A stretch of DNA of 55,614 nucleotides from Rhodocyclaceae bacterium (GCA_026646875.1 JAPKHL010000027.1:1-55614); one strand, 5' to 3'; shown: positions 41,442 to 51,892, numbered from the stretch's first letter. Notes: generated from the sequence alone by a model not told the origin. Translations and numbers: made by a program.

Positions 41442-43376
41442 TCAGTTCGCGGCGATCTGCTTCGGCAGCTTGAACACCCAGACGGAGCCGCCCTGGGTGA
41501 CCTGCTTGGTCAGCTCGGCCATGTCGCCCCCCCACAGCGGCACGGCGCCGCCGTAGCCGGACTGGATGCCGACGTACTGCTCACCGTCCATTTCCCAGGT
41601 GATCGGCACCGAGACGATGCCCGAGCCGGTCTGGAATTTCCACAGCTCCTTGCCGGTCTTCTTGTCGAAGGCCTTGACGTAGCCGTCGGCGGTGCCGGTG
41701 AACAGCAGGCCGCCGGCGGTGGTCAGCGTGCCGGCCCAGAGCGGGAACTTCTCCTTGTGCTCCCAGGCGATCTTGCCGGTCTTCGGATCGATCGCGCGCA
41801 GGGTGCCGACGTGGTCGTCGAACAGGCGCTTGATGCGGAAGCCCTGGCCGAGGTAGGCCGAACCGGCCTTGTAGTGCACCTTCTCGGTCCAGTAGTCCAT
41901 CGCCCAGTGGTTGGCCGGGATGTAGAACAGGCCGGTATCCGGGCTGTACGACATCGGGTGCCAGTTGGTGCCGCCGAGGAAGGGCGGCGAGACGAAGATC
42001 GATTCGCCCTTCTCGGCGCCATCCTTCGGCTTCGGCGGATGCTGGCCTTCGACGATGTTCGGTTTGCCGGTCTTGAGATCCCAGCTCTTCGCCCAGGTGA
42101 TGCCGTCAACGAAGGGCCAGGCACCGATCAGCGAGGTCGGCTTGTTCGGATAGCCGGCGCCGGTGGCCAGCTTCTCGCGGTCGGTGACGAAGAAGAAGCC
42201 GTTGCGGTCGGCGTGCGCCGAGGCCTTGACCTGCTTGCCGGTCTTCGGGTCCTTGTACTCGAAGAGCACCACCGAGTTGTTGCCGGAGAAATCCCAGGCA
42301 TCGTTCGGAGTGTGCTGGAAGAAGCCTTTCAGCTCGCCGGTGCTGGCATCGACGTAGGCCTGGCCGGAGGTGAACAGGCTGTCCCAGTTGCGCGGATCGT
42401 CGCCTTCCTTGGTCCGCGCCCAGGTGTTCCACGGCGCCGGGTTGCCGGTGCCGATCACCACCATGTTCTTCTCGACGTCGAAGCTGGCGGTCTGCCACGG
42501 GGCACCGCCGCCGTGATGCCAGGCCTCGACCATCTTGCCGTCCTTGTCGCGCGGCCAGGAGGGCGCGTTCTTGTCGCCGGTCGGCGTGGACTCCTTGCCG
42601 TTCAGACGGCCCATATGGCCTTCGACCATCGGCCGCGCCCAGACTTCCTCACCGGTGTCCGGATCGCGTGCGAACAGGTAGCCGACGACGCCGAACTCGT
42701 CGCCCGACGAGCCGTGCACCAGCAGCACCTTGCCGGACTTCTGGTCCTTGACCACGAAGGGCGCGCCGGTCATCGTGTAGCCGACCTTGTGGTCGGCGAA
42801 TTTCTTCTTCCAGACAACCTTGCCGGTGTCCTTGTTGAGGGCAACGATGGAGGCGTCCAACGTGCCGAAGAAAACCTTGTCGCCGTAGATCGCCGGGCCG
42901 CGGTTGACCACGTCGCAGCAGGGACGGATGTCGTCCGGCAGGCGGTGCTCGTACTCCCAGAGGCGCTTGCCGGTACGCGCGTCGATCGCGAAGAAGCGCG
43001 AATAGGAGGCGGTCACGTACATCACGCCATCGTGCACCAGAGCTTGCGCTTCCTGGCCGCGCTGCTTCTCGCCACCGAAGGAGAAGCTCCAGGCCGGCAC
43101 CAGGCCGGCGACGTTGCGCGCGTTGACCGTGGCCAGCGGGCTGTAGCGCTGCGCCTTCATGCCGAGCCCGTAGGACAGGACATCGCCGGTCGTCTTGTCG
43201 TCATTGACAATGTCATCCCAGGACACGGTCTTGGCTGCCAGCGCCGGCAGGCTGACGGAAACCGCCAGCGCCGCAGCGATCGCGTGCAGCGCGAACCGGC
43301 CGGCCCGCGGGGTCGACTTCCGGGCCGGTGCCTGCGTTTGCATCTGGGTCTGCATCTGGGTCAAGTGATGCTTCAT
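41442..43376 (-). CDS. PQQ-dependent alcohol dehydrogenase, calcium (ExaA/PedE-like) type
   Basis: 644 residues from the ATG at 43376 (AAGGAGG 7 bases upstream). A long signal region with tandem TQMQTQMQTQ precedes the hydrophobic core ending SLPALAA. Vicinal Cys pair in IRPCCDVV. The catalytic segment is NDAWDFSGNN: Asp362 with Ser364 two residues on, the calcium-type arrangement. Periplasmic, no haem domain. Downstream pentapeptide and cytochrome genes complete an accessory operon. No clear -24/-12 promoter is visible upstream, unlike its lanthanide-type partner. Confidence 0.93.
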   Translation of the reverse strand: MKHHLTQMQTQMQTQAPARKSTPRAGRFALHAIAAALAVSVSLPALAAKTVSWDDIVNDDKTTGDVLSYGLGMKAQRYSPLATVNARNVAGLVPAWSFSFGGEKQRGQEAQALVHDGVMYVTASYSRFFAIDARTGKRLWEYEHRLPDDIRPCCDVVNRGPAIYGDKVFFGTLDASIVALNKDTGKVVWKKKFADHKVGYTMTGAPFVVKDQKSGKVLLVHGSSGDEFGVVGYLFARDPDTGEEVWARPMVEGHMGRLNGKESTPTGDKNAPSWPRDKDGKMVEAWHHGGGAPWQTASFDVEKNMVVIGTGNPAPWNTWARTKEGDDPRNWDSLFTSGQAYVDASTGELKGFFQHTPNDAWDFSGNNSVVLFEYKDPKTGKQVKASAHADRNGFFFVTDREKLATGAGYPNKPTSLIGAWPFVDGITWAKSWDLKTGKPNIVEGQHPPKPKDGAEKGESIFVSPPFLGGTNWHPMSYSPDTGLFYIPANHWAMDYWTEKVHYKAGSAYLGQGFRIKRLFDDHVGTLRAIDPKTGKIAWEHKEKFPLWAGTLTTAGGLLFTGTADGYVKAFDKKTGKELWKFQTGSGIVSVPITWEMDGEQYVGIQSGYGGAVPLWGGDMAELTKQVTQGGSVWVFKLPKQIAAN

Positions 43377-43538
43377 TGATTGCGCCTCCTTGTATTGTGG
43401 ATGAATGCCCAGCGACACCGGCGACCGGTAGCGGCGCGGTGTCCGACGGGTGCGAGCAAGTATGCGTTGCCCGCCGGAGCGCTGTCCTCGGAGGCTTCCC
43501 CGCCTTATCCGGGATTTTTTCCCGCGCTGAAAAGCCGA

Positions 43539-43553
43539 TGGCACATGGCTTGC
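43539..43553 (+). promoter_or_regulatory. Sigma-54 promoter of the second two-component operon
   Basis: TGGCAC-ATGGC-TTGC has perfect -24 and -12 elements and spacing, 36 bases before the kinase ATG. Confidence 0.8.
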
Positions 43554-43588
43554 GTGCCTGCACGGCAACCTCTCAACGGAAATCGTCC

Positions 43589-44926
43589 ATGGATCTGCGC
43601 ATCCGCCTGCTTGCCTATCTTTCCGTCATGTCTGCGGGATTCCTCGCGATCAGTGCCGCTTTCGTGTTCAACGCCCTGCAGCGGGACGTCGCCGAAGAGG
43701 TCGAGGCGTCCACGCAACTTGCCGAGCTGATGCTGACGATCGGGGAGATGCACCGGGCGGACGTCGCCCACCTGCAGCAGCAGATCGATGCGGGCAAGCT
43801 CCGTCACATCACGGTTTTCCTGGAACGCTCCAGAATGGAGCAACCGCTCCTTTCCGCATCAGATGGCGCACTGGGCGCCCTGGCCGACCGCCTGGTCGAC
43901 CCCGACCCTGCCGGCAGCCGCGAGCGGCGCATCCGGGTCGGCGACGAAACCCTGGTGATCCGTGCCGATCCGCGCAGCGAGGTCAATGAGATCCTCAACG
44001 ATGCGCTGCGCATGCTCGGCACCCTGCTCGCCTTTTCCCTCGGCACCATGCTGACCGCCTGGCTGGCCGCGCACCACGCGCTGAAGCCGGTGCGTGCACT
44101 GGAGGAAGGGCTGGCGCAGCTTGCCGACGGCGGCGAAACGCGCCCCCGCCTGCCGTCGTTCGAGCTGCGTGAATTCCGTCGTATCGCCCAGGCCATCGAC
44201 CGGCTGGCCGGCCATCTCGCGCAATCGCGCGCCGCCGAGCAGCAACTGACGCGCCGCTTGCTGGAACTGCAGGAGTCGGAACGGCGTGAGCTGGCGCGCG
44301 AACTGCACGATGAGTTCGGCCAGTCGCTGACCGCCATCGGCATCGCTGCGGCTTTCATTGAGCGGCATGCGGGAACGGCGCCCGCCGCAACGCTGATCGA
44401 TTGCGCCCACGACATCCGGGCCGAGTCCGGCCGCGTCTCGAGCCACGTCCGCTCCCTGCTCAACCAGTTGCGTCCGCATGGACTGGAAACCCTTGGACTG
44501 ATCGACTCACTGCGCGAGCTGATCGAGGGCTGGCGCCAGCGCGCGCCACGGATCGAGCTCGAGGTCGAGCTGCCGTCCCGGCTGCCCCCCCTGTCTCCGG
44601 ATGCCGGACTGGCGCTTTACCGCTCGTTGCAGGAGGCGTTGACCAACATCCTGCGGCACAGCGGTGCAGACCGGGCACGCATTGTGCTGGAAGCATCGTC
44701 GACGGAGATCCGGCTGACCGTGACCGACAACGGCAGCGGCCTCCCCCCGGAAGCGCTGCGCGGCTCCCGCTGCGGCCTGCGCGGCATGCTCGAACGGGCG
44801 CAGATGGCTGGCGGCAGCCTGCGTCTCGGCGAACCGCCGGGCGGCGGCCTGCAGCTGGACCTCAGGCTCCCCTGCACCACGGCAACGAAGGAGACACCAG
44901 ACCATGATCCGCATCCTGCTCCTTGA
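43589..44926 (+). CDS. Sensor histidine kinase (HisKA_3), ExaD/PedS-like
   Basis: 445 residues from the ATG at 43589. TM1 about 8-28, periplasmic segment to about 130, TM2 about 140-160, HAMP, phospho-His in ERRELARELHDEFGQSL, ATPase motifs EALTNILRHS, TDNGSGLP and CGLRGMLERAQMAGG. Divergent from the calcium-type dehydrogenase and overlapping its response-regulator gene by 23 bases. Kinases in this position (ExaD, PedS) control quinoprotein dehydrogenase expression; PedS2-type kinases also sense lanthanides. Which applies cannot be read from sequence. Confidence 0.9.
   Translation: MDLRIRLLAYLSVMSAGFLAISAAFVFNALQRDVAEEVEASTQLAELMLTIGEMHRADVAHLQQQIDAGKLRHITVFLERSRMEQPLLSASDGALGALADRLVDPDPAGSRERRIRVGDETLVIRADPRSEVNEILNDALRMLGTLLAFSLGTMLTAWLAAHHALKPVRALEEGLAQLADGGETRPRLPSFELREFRRIAQAIDRLAGHLAQSRAAEQQLTRRLLELQESERRELARELHDEFGQSLTAIGIAAAFIERHAGTAPAATLIDCAHDIRAESGRVSSHVRSLLNQLRPHGLETLGLIDSLRELIEGWRQRAPRIELEVELPSRLPPLSPDAGLALYRSLQEALTNILRHSGADRARIVLEASSTEIRLTVTDNGSGLPPEALRGSRCGLRGMLERAQMAGGSLRLGEPPGGGLQLDLRLPCTTATKETPDHDPHPAP
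43827..43841. promoter_or_regulatory. GCTCC-N5-GGAGC copy inside the kinase gene
   Basis: Same core and spacing as the intergenic copies at 38085 and 49159, but within coding sequence about 275 bases downstream of the sigma-54 promoter at 43539. May be a downstream enhancer or chance. Confidence 0.35.
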
Positions 44927-45557
44927 CGACCATTCGGTCGTCCGTACCGGCTATCGGCGCCTGCTCGACGCCGAACCCGACTTCGAGGTCGTCGCCGAGG
45001 CGGCCTGCGCCGACAACGCCTATGCCCGCCTGCTCGATGGCGACATCGACATCGCCCTGGTCGACCTGAACCTGCGCGGCAGCAGCGGCATCGAGGCGAT
45101 CCGCCGGATGCTCGCCCGCTCGCCGGACTTGCGCATCCTGGTCGTCTCGATGCACGATTCCGCTGGCTACGTCACGCAGGCGATGCGTGCCGGCGCGCAA
45201 GGCTACCTGACCAAGAACTGCGAGCCGGCGGAACTGTTCGACGCAATCCGCAAGGTGGCCGCCGGGCAGCGTGCGCTGTCGGCGGACGTCGCCCACATCA
45301 TGGCCAATGCCGCGCTCGATGGAGAACATCTGATGTCCCGCCTCACGCCCCGGGAATTCGAGGTCCTGCGCATGGCCGCCGGCGGCGAGTCGACGGCACT
45401 GATCGCCGCGCAGATGCATCTGAGCCCGAAAACGGTGCACAACTACCTGTCGACGATCCGCCAGAAGCTCGACGCCGAAACCGATTTCAAGCTGCTGCAG
45501 CTGGCCGCCAATCACGGGCTGCTCGAATTCCAGCTCGCCCAGCCCGCACACCACTGA
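44904..45557 (+). CDS. NarL/LuxR-family response regulator, ExaE/PedR-like
   Basis: 217 residues. Receiver with LLLDDHSVVRTG, phospho-Asp in ALVDLNLRG and Lys in LTKNCEPAE; LuxR helix-turn-helix LTPREFEVLRMAAGGESTALIAAQMHLSPKTVHNYLSTIRQKL. Cognate of the overlapping kinase. Likely activator of the neighbouring dehydrogenase operon and/or PQQ genes. Confidence 0.94.
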   Translation: MIRILLLDDHSVVRTGYRRLLDAEPDFEVVAEAACADNAYARLLDGDIDIALVDLNLRGSSGIEAIRRMLARSPDLRILVVSMHDSAGYVTQAMRAGAQGYLTKNCEPAELFDAIRKVAAGQRALSADVAHIMANAALDGEHLMSRLTPREFEVLRMAAGGESTALIAAQMHLSPKTVHNYLSTIRQKLDAETDFKLLQLAANHGLLEFQLAQPAHH

Positions 45558-45648
45558 GGCCGCTCGCCGCCCGCATCCGAGCACACACCGACAGCCAGAT
45601 TCCCGCCAGTTTCAATCACTATTTTTTCTTGTCTCCGGAGACCCCACG

Positions 45649-46506
45649 ATGAAACCGTTCCTTTCCCCGAAAAACCTCGTTGCAGCAACGCTGATGGCCG
45701 GCCTGACGGTGACCGCCTTCGCCGCCGACCGGGCCACCCCGCGCGAGGCGCGCGCGCTCTTCGATCAGGCGGTGAAGCACCTGCAGGCGAACGGGCCCGA
45801 GAAATCCTGGTCGGCCTTCAACGACCGTCAGGGCCCCTTCGTGAAGAAGGACCTGTACGTCTATGTGATCGACAAGCAGGGCGTCTACGTGGCCAACGGC
45901 GCCGCTCCCGACAGCCTGATCGGGCTGAAGGTGCTTGACAGCGTGGATGCCGCGGGCAACCCGCTGTTCCGCCACATGATCGCCGTCACCGACAAGCAGA
46001 AGGAAGCGAACATCCGCTACGTCTGGCTGAATCGCAAGACCAACCACGTCGAGCCCAAGCACGCCTGGCTCTACCGTCAGGGCGACTACATCCTCGGCGT
46101 CGGCTACTACGCGCCGCGCTCCGGACCGGAGGACGCGCAGAAGCTGCTCAACGAAGCCGCCGCCCAGCTCAAGGCCGGCAGCGATGCGGCGAACAAGGCC
46201 TTCAACGACCAGCACGGCAATTTCGTGCGCAACGATCTCTACGTCTTCACGGTCGATACCGAGAGCGGCAAATTCACCTCGCACGGCATGGCGCCGCGAC
46301 TGGTCGGCACCGACGCGCTCGGTCTCGAGGACGTCGAGGGCAAGCCGCTGATCCGCGAGATGATCGATCTGGCCAAGAAGAAGGGCGAGGCTTCGGTCGA
46401 TTACATGTGGCGCAACCCGGTGACCAACGCGGTCGAGAAGAAGCGCTCCTTCGTCCGCATGGAAGGCAAGACGCTGCTCGGCGTCGGGTACTACTCGGCG
46501 GAATGA
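45649..46506 (+). CDS. Periplasmic protein with two tandem single-Cache domains
   Basis: 285 residues, signal peptide (…LTVTAFA). Two similar halves: FDQAVKHLQANGPEKSWSAFNDRQGPFVKKDLYVYVIDKQGVYVANG... and LNEAAAQLKAGSDAANKAFNDQHGNFVRNDLYVFTVDTESGKFTSHG..., each ending YxLGVGYY-type. These are sCache_2-like ligand-binding folds normally found as the outer part of kinases or chemoreceptors; here no membrane or output domain follows. It lies 91 bases after the response regulator, suggesting a soluble ligand-binding partner of the kinase (inference). Confidence 0.85.
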   Translation: MKPFLSPKNLVAATLMAGLTVTAFAADRATPREARALFDQAVKHLQANGPEKSWSAFNDRQGPFVKKDLYVYVIDKQGVYVANGAAPDSLIGLKVLDSVDAAGNPLFRHMIAVTDKQKEANIRYVWLNRKTNHVEPKHAWLYRQGDYILGVGYYAPRSGPEDAQKLLNEAAAQLKAGSDAANKAFNDQHGNFVRNDLYVFTVDTESGKFTSHGMAPRLVGTDALGLEDVEGKPLIREMIDLAKKKGEASVDYMWRNPVTNAVEKKRSFVRMEGKTLLGVGYYSAE

Positions 46507-46551
46507 CGATAGCGGCCGGCGGCGACGCCGGCCGGGACCCTCACAAGCAAC

Positions 46552-46585
46552 AAGGCCCGCCGGACGGGGATGTCCGGCGGGCCTT
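46552..46585. terminator. Bidirectional terminator between convergent genes
   Basis: AAGGCCCGCCGGAC and GTCCGGCGGGCCTT pair perfectly over 14 bases around a 6-base loop, between the converging double-Cache and cytochrome c genes. Confidence 0.92.
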
Positions 46586-46611
46586 GCCGTTTTCAGTCGC
46601 GGAGCCGCTTC

Positions 46612-46932
46612 TTACTTGAGGCTCAGGACCCACTCGATGGCGGCCTTCAGGTCGGCATCGCTGAGCTTGTCGGCGGGATGCGGCGGCATCGGGATCTCGC
46701 CCCAGACGCCGCTGCCGCCGCTGCGCACCTTGTCGCTGAGCATGGCCACGGCATCGCTCTTGCCCTGGTACTTGGCGGCGACATCCTTGTAGCTGGGGCC
46801 GACGGCCTTCTTGTCGATCTGGTGGCAGGCCACGCAGCGGGCCTTCTTGACGATCGCCTCGCTGGCGTGGCTCAGCGGCGCGGCAAACAGCGCCGCGACG
46901 GTCACGGCACAAAACAGGGAGTTCTTCAGCAT
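46612..46932 (-). CDS. Small class I cytochrome c (c551-type)
   Basis: 106 residues. Signal peptide ending SHA, haem motif CVACH at about residue 33, axial Met in the GEIPMPPHP segment, C-terminal helix LKAAIEWVLSLK: the layout of cytochrome c551/c8. Third gene of the aldehyde dehydrogenase operon, 7 bases after DUF779. Candidate electron acceptor for the quinoprotein enzymes. Confidence 0.93.
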   Translation of the reverse strand: MLKNSLFCAVTVAALFAAPLSHASEAIVKKARCVACHQIDKKAVGPSYKDVAAKYQGKSDAVAMLSDKVRSGGSGVWGEIPMPPHPADKLSDADLKAAIEWVLSLK

Positions 46933-46939
46933 GGTGTTT

Positions 46940-47341
46940 CTATCCTTTGGTTAGGCACACGGGCGTCTCGCGCACGGTCCCGGGACCGAACAGTTCGGCC
47001 ATCTCGGCGTCGGAGAACACCCGCGAGCGGGTGTGGAAGGCCTTTCCTTCGGGGCCTTCCAGTGAAAACGTGCCACCGTGACCTTCGATGACATCGATGA
47101 TCAGCTGGGTGTGCTTCCAGTATTCGTACTGGGCCTTGCCGATGTAGAACGGCACGCCGCCGATGTCGCCGAGATATTCGTCGTTGGCGCCGATCGTCAG
47201 CTCGCCGGCCAGATAGCAGTTGGCCGCACTGTTGTCGCAGCAGCCTCCGGACTGGTGGAACATCAGCGACGGGCCGTGCTTGCGCTTGAGCAGCTCGATC
47301 AGTTCGAGCGCGGCGGGGGTGGCAATGACCTTGTCAACCAT
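46940..47341 (-). CDS. DUF779 protein
   Basis: 133 residues from the ATG at 47341. FHQSGGCCDNSAANCY and the EYWKHTQLIIDV segment are typical of DUF779, which is nearly always beside an aldehyde dehydrogenase of the AcoD/ExaC type. The clustered Cys suggest a metal or redox site; function unproven. A hairpin with U-run separates it from the upstream dehydrogenase. Confidence 0.93.
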   Translation of the reverse strand: MVDKVIATPAALELIELLKRKHGPSLMFHQSGGCCDNSAANCYLAGELTIGANDEYLGDIGGVPFYIGKAQYEYWKHTQLIIDVIEGHGGTFSLEGPEGKAFHTRSRVFSDAEMAELFGPGTVRETPVCLTKG

Positions 47342-47354
47342 GATCTTCTCCCGG

Positions 47355-47385
47355 AAAAAGGGCGCCGGGGATTTCCCCGACGCCC
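47355..47385 (-). terminator. Hairpin with U-run between aldehyde dehydrogenase and DUF779
   Basis: Minus strand: a stem of about 10 pairs (one mismatch) closed by a 4-base loop, GGGCG-CGGGG against CCCCG-CGCCC, followed by five U. It would reduce read-through into DUF779 and the cytochrome gene. Confidence 0.7.
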
Positions 47386-47429
47386 CCATACTGCGACTGA
47401 TCCTCTCCCGCTGGGAGAGTTCCGCGCGA

Positions 47430-48950
<1,521 letters not shown>

Positions 48951-49013
48951 GTGCTCCTCCTGAGGAATAACGAATAAATCGAACAACGCTCGATGTGGCG
49001 TTGAGCCCCTATT

Positions 49014-49028
49014 GCACCCCTCGTGCCA
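49014..49028 (-). promoter_or_regulatory. Sigma-54 promoter of the aldehyde dehydrogenase operon
   Basis: Minus strand TGGCACG-AGGG-GTGC matches -24 exactly and -12 with one mismatch (T to G), keeping GG-N10-GC. It lies 64 bases before the ATG at 48950. Confidence 0.75.
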
Positions 49029-49158
49029 GCCCCCTTGCCAGGGCCACCATAAAGGCATAATTTCATTTACATTCAAACGCTTAAGAAAAAACAGCCGCGC
49101 CGGACCGGGGGCGGTGCACGCGCCGCTCCCGGAGCATGTGTGAAAAAACTGAGCAGTT

Positions 49159-49173
49159 GCTCCACGGCGGAGC
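49159..49173. promoter_or_regulatory. Enhancer-like inverted repeat upstream of the aldehyde dehydrogenase
   Basis: GCTCC-ACGGC-GGAGC, same core and 5-base spacing as at 38085, 131 bases upstream of the -24 box. An overlapping GAGCA-GT-TGCTC palindrome sits at 49151-49162. The rest of the 48951-49369 gap holds the activator's own promoter, not identified. Confidence 0.7.
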
Positions 49174-49369
49174 GTTCCAAGCCGCCGCAGCCGGCACACA
49201 TGCCATGCGCACACCCCGGGCAGTGCGTGAATCGCAGCCCGGAAAGCCGACTCTGGCACGAGTAACCGCAACAATTTCCGGGGATTAGCGCGACCCCGGC
49301 CGGTCACCGGCGCCGCGCCCGGGAATTTCCAGTCCGTGCGGCCGCGCACCGACGGAGCAGGCACGATTC

Positions 49370-51334
49370 ATGCGAATCGGGCGGCATATGGAATCCACCC
49401 CCTCCCCCGATTCGGCCGCCGAGGCCGACGCCGGCCTGTCGGCGCTGATCCGAGAATCCTGGCGCCGCAGCACGGAGGCCGGGCTGCGTCCGGACGACCG
49501 TGCCGACGGCATGGTTGCCGCGCGCAGCGAACTGACCGAACGCCTGGAAGCCAACGCCCGCCTGATTACCTACGCGCAACCGGTAATCGAGCATCTCCAC
49601 CAGCAAATCGCCCGTTCGTCGTCGATGGTTCTGCTCGCCGACCGGGACGGCATGGTCCTGCGCGCCGTTGGCGACTCCGGATTCGTCGAGCGCGCCTCGC
49701 GGATATCCCTGACTCCGGGCGCCGTCTGGTCGGAGCAGACCATGGGCACCAACGCGATCGGCACCGCCCTGGTCGAGGGTCGCTCGGTCACCGTGCAGGG
49801 CGCCGAGCACTACCTCGCGCGCAACGGTTTCCTGACCTGCATCGCCACGCCGATCCTGGCACCGACAGGTGGCGTGCTGGGCATCCTCGACATTTCCAGC
49901 GACGTGCGCGTGACGCACAGCCACGCCCGGGCGCTGCTCAACACCACGGTGGAGATGATCGAGAACCGGCTGATCGAGGGTCTGCCCGACGGTTACCTCG
50001 AGTTGCGCTTCCACCCCAGCGCCGAGATGATCGACAGCCCGCTCGGCGGACTCGCCCTGTTCGACGAGATGGGGCAGTTCTGCTGCTGCAACCGGCGGGC
50101 CCGTGCCCTGCTCGGACTGGAGTGCGAAACACCGCCGCAACCGGCCGGCAGCTTCGGCCAGTTTTTCCTGACGCCCTGGCATCGTCTGCTCGACCACGCC
50201 CTGCGCCATGGCCAGCAACCCCTGCGACTGCGCACCGGGAGCGGCCGCGAGCTGGCCGCCACGGCCTGCCTGCGCACGAACGGCCAGGGTCGGGTGACAC
50301 GCCTCAGCGCGCCTCCGGCAGCCACCCAGACGACCAGCACGCCTCCCCGCTCTCCCCGCCAGCCTCCGGTCGCCCCCCCGGCCGGCGCCGAGCGCGACCT
50401 GGCAGCCCTCGATCTCGGCGACGAACGCATGCGCAGCGCCATTCAGCGCGCACTGCGCATCGCCGAGCATGACATCCCATTGCTCATTCAGGGCGAAACC
50501 GGGTCGGGCAAGGAGGTCTTCGCGCGGGCGTTCCACCACAGCGGTCTTCGCCGTGACGGCCCCTTCGTCGCGGTCAACTGCGCGGCGATTCCCGCCAGCC
50601 TGATCGAGGCGGAACTGTTCGGCTACGTCGCCGGCGCGTATACCGGCGCCAATGCGCAGGGCGCCGACGGAAAACTGCGCGCAGCGCACGGCGGCACGCT
50701 GTTCCTCGATGAAATCGGCGACATGCCGCTGGGCCTGCAGGCCGTGCTGCTGCGCGTGGTGGAGACGAGGCGCGTCGCCCCGCTCGGCGGCGGCCCCGAG
50801 GAGGCCATCGACATCGGCCTGGTCTGCGCCAGCCACCGCCCCCTGCGGGAGCTGGCCGCTGCCGGCAGCTTCCGCTCAGACCTGTTCTTCCGGCTCTCGG
50901 GAATGACCGTCTCGCTGCCTCCCCTGCGCGAACGCAGCGATTTCGCCGCGCTCGTGCACGGAATCCTCGCCGAAACGGCGCCGTCAGCCGAACTGGCCAT
51001 TGCAACCGAGGCGCTCGAACTGCTGCGTGCCCACCCTTGGCCGGGGAATCTGCGCCAGCTGCGCAACGTACTGCGGCTGGCCGCGGCATTGATGGGCGAA
51101 GACGAGCATTGCATCGGACGACAGCACCTGCCGCAGGAGATCCTCGACGAGATTCCGCTGAGCGGCCAGGGCAGCGCACCGGCCACCGGACTGCGGGCGA
51201 TCGAATCGCAGGTGGTGCAGGATGCGGTGCGACGCAACCGGGGCAACATCTCGGCCGCCGCGCGCGAACTCGGGATCACCCGCACGACGCTCTACAGGAA
51301 GCTGCGCATCGCCGGCGTCACCCCGGAACGCTGA
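49370..51334 (+). CDS. Sigma-54-dependent activator, AcoR-like (GAYTGA variant)
   Basis: 654 residues from the ATG at 49370 (648 from the one at 49388). GAF-type sensor about 60-210 (MGTNAIGTALVEGRSVTVQGAEHYL), a degenerate PAS-like region, Pro-rich linker, AAA+ domain with Walker A GETGSGKE, sigma-54 contact loop GAYTGA (Phe replaced by Tyr), Walker B GGTLFLDEIGDMP, and a Fis-type helix-turn-helix (NRGNISAAARELGITRTTLYRKL). AcoR relatives activate alcohol/acetoin/aldehyde genes. Divergent from the aldehyde dehydrogenase, so probably its activator. Confidence 0.93.
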   Translation: MRIGRHMESTPSPDSAAEADAGLSALIRESWRRSTEAGLRPDDRADGMVAARSELTERLEANARLITYAQPVIEHLHQQIARSSSMVLLADRDGMVLRAVGDSGFVERASRISLTPGAVWSEQTMGTNAIGTALVEGRSVTVQGAEHYLARNGFLTCIATPILAPTGGVLGILDISSDVRVTHSHARALLNTTVEMIENRLIEGLPDGYLELRFHPSAEMIDSPLGGLALFDEMGQFCCCNRRARALLGLECETPPQPAGSFGQFFLTPWHRLLDHALRHGQQPLRLRTGSGRELAATACLRTNGQGRVTRLSAPPAATQTTSTPPRSPRQPPVAPPAGAERDLAALDLGDERMRSAIQRALRIAEHDIPLLIQGETGSGKEVFARAFHHSGLRRDGPFVAVNCAAIPASLIEAELFGYVAGAYTGANAQGADGKLRAAHGGTLFLDEIGDMPLGLQAVLLRVVETRRVAPLGGGPEEAIDIGLVCASHRPLRELAAAGSFRSDLFFRLSGMTVSLPPLRERSDFAALVHGILAETAPSAELAIATEALELLRAHPWPGNLRQLRNVLRLAAALMGEDEHCIGRQHLPQEILDEIPLSGQGSAPATGLRAIESQVVQDAVRRNRGNISAAARELGITRTTLYRKLRIAGVTPER

Positions 51335-51355
51335 CGCCCGGCGCCAACGGCGGCC

Positions 51356-51892
51356 TCAGTGCCGACGGCGCCCCGGCAGCATGCGCGACATCACGCCATC
51401 GCGGCGCAGGGCATGGCGCAGAGCGGCCGCGATGTGCAGGAGCAGCACCAGCACCAGCGCCAACACCGCCCCCTTGTGCAACCCGTTGAAGAGCTGGTTG
51501 AGCGATTCGTCCGGCCAGCCGAATCCGGGGAGCGGAATGCCGAAGAACTTCATCGGATACTTGGTGAACGACGACGACAGATAGCCAAACAGGGGAACGG
51601 CCAGCAGCAGCAGATAGAGCACGACGTGCGCCTTGCCGGCCAGCCGCCGCTCCAGGGGGTCGACCGTCGCCGGCAGCGGCGGCGGCGGCAGGAGCAGACG
51701 GACGATCAGGCGGAGCAGGAAGAGCAGCAGGGCGCACAGCCCGAGCGATTTGTGCAGGGCGATGGCCGCGGAGCGCTCGGCGCCCTTGGGCAGATCGACC
51801 ATGCTCCAGCCGATCGCCAGCAGCGCCGCGATCAGCAGGGCATGCAGCCAGTGAATCAGGATGGCCGGTCCGGAGTAGCGTGTTTCGCTCAT
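51356..51892 (-). CDS. Cytochrome b561
   Basis: 178 residues from the ATG at 51892. Four membrane helices with the haem-ligand His residues of the family: ILIHWLHALLIAALLAIG, ALHKSLGLCALLLFLLRLIVR, KAHVVLYLLLLAVPLFGYL and GLHKGAVLALVLVLLLHIAAALRH. It shuttles electrons between ubiquinone and periplasmic partners. Last of the pedF operon, 90 bases after the binding-protein gene, so it probably links the quinone pool to the quinoprotein system. Confidence 0.92.
   Translation of the reverse strand: MSETRYSGPAILIHWLHALLIAALLAIGWSMVDLPKGAERSAAIALHKSLGLCALLLFLLRLIVRLLLPPPPLPATVDPLERRLAGKAHVVLYLLLLAVPLFGYLSSSFTKYPMKFFGIPLPGFGWPDESLNQLFNGLHKGAVLALVLVLLLHIAAALRHALRRDGVMSRMLPGRRRH

Noticed and set aside
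43440-43480. Possible minus-strand sigma-54 promoter for the calcium-type dehydrogenase
   Set aside because: The best match (GGCAAC...TTGC) has GG and GC two bases too far apart, so it does not meet the -24/-12 spacing.
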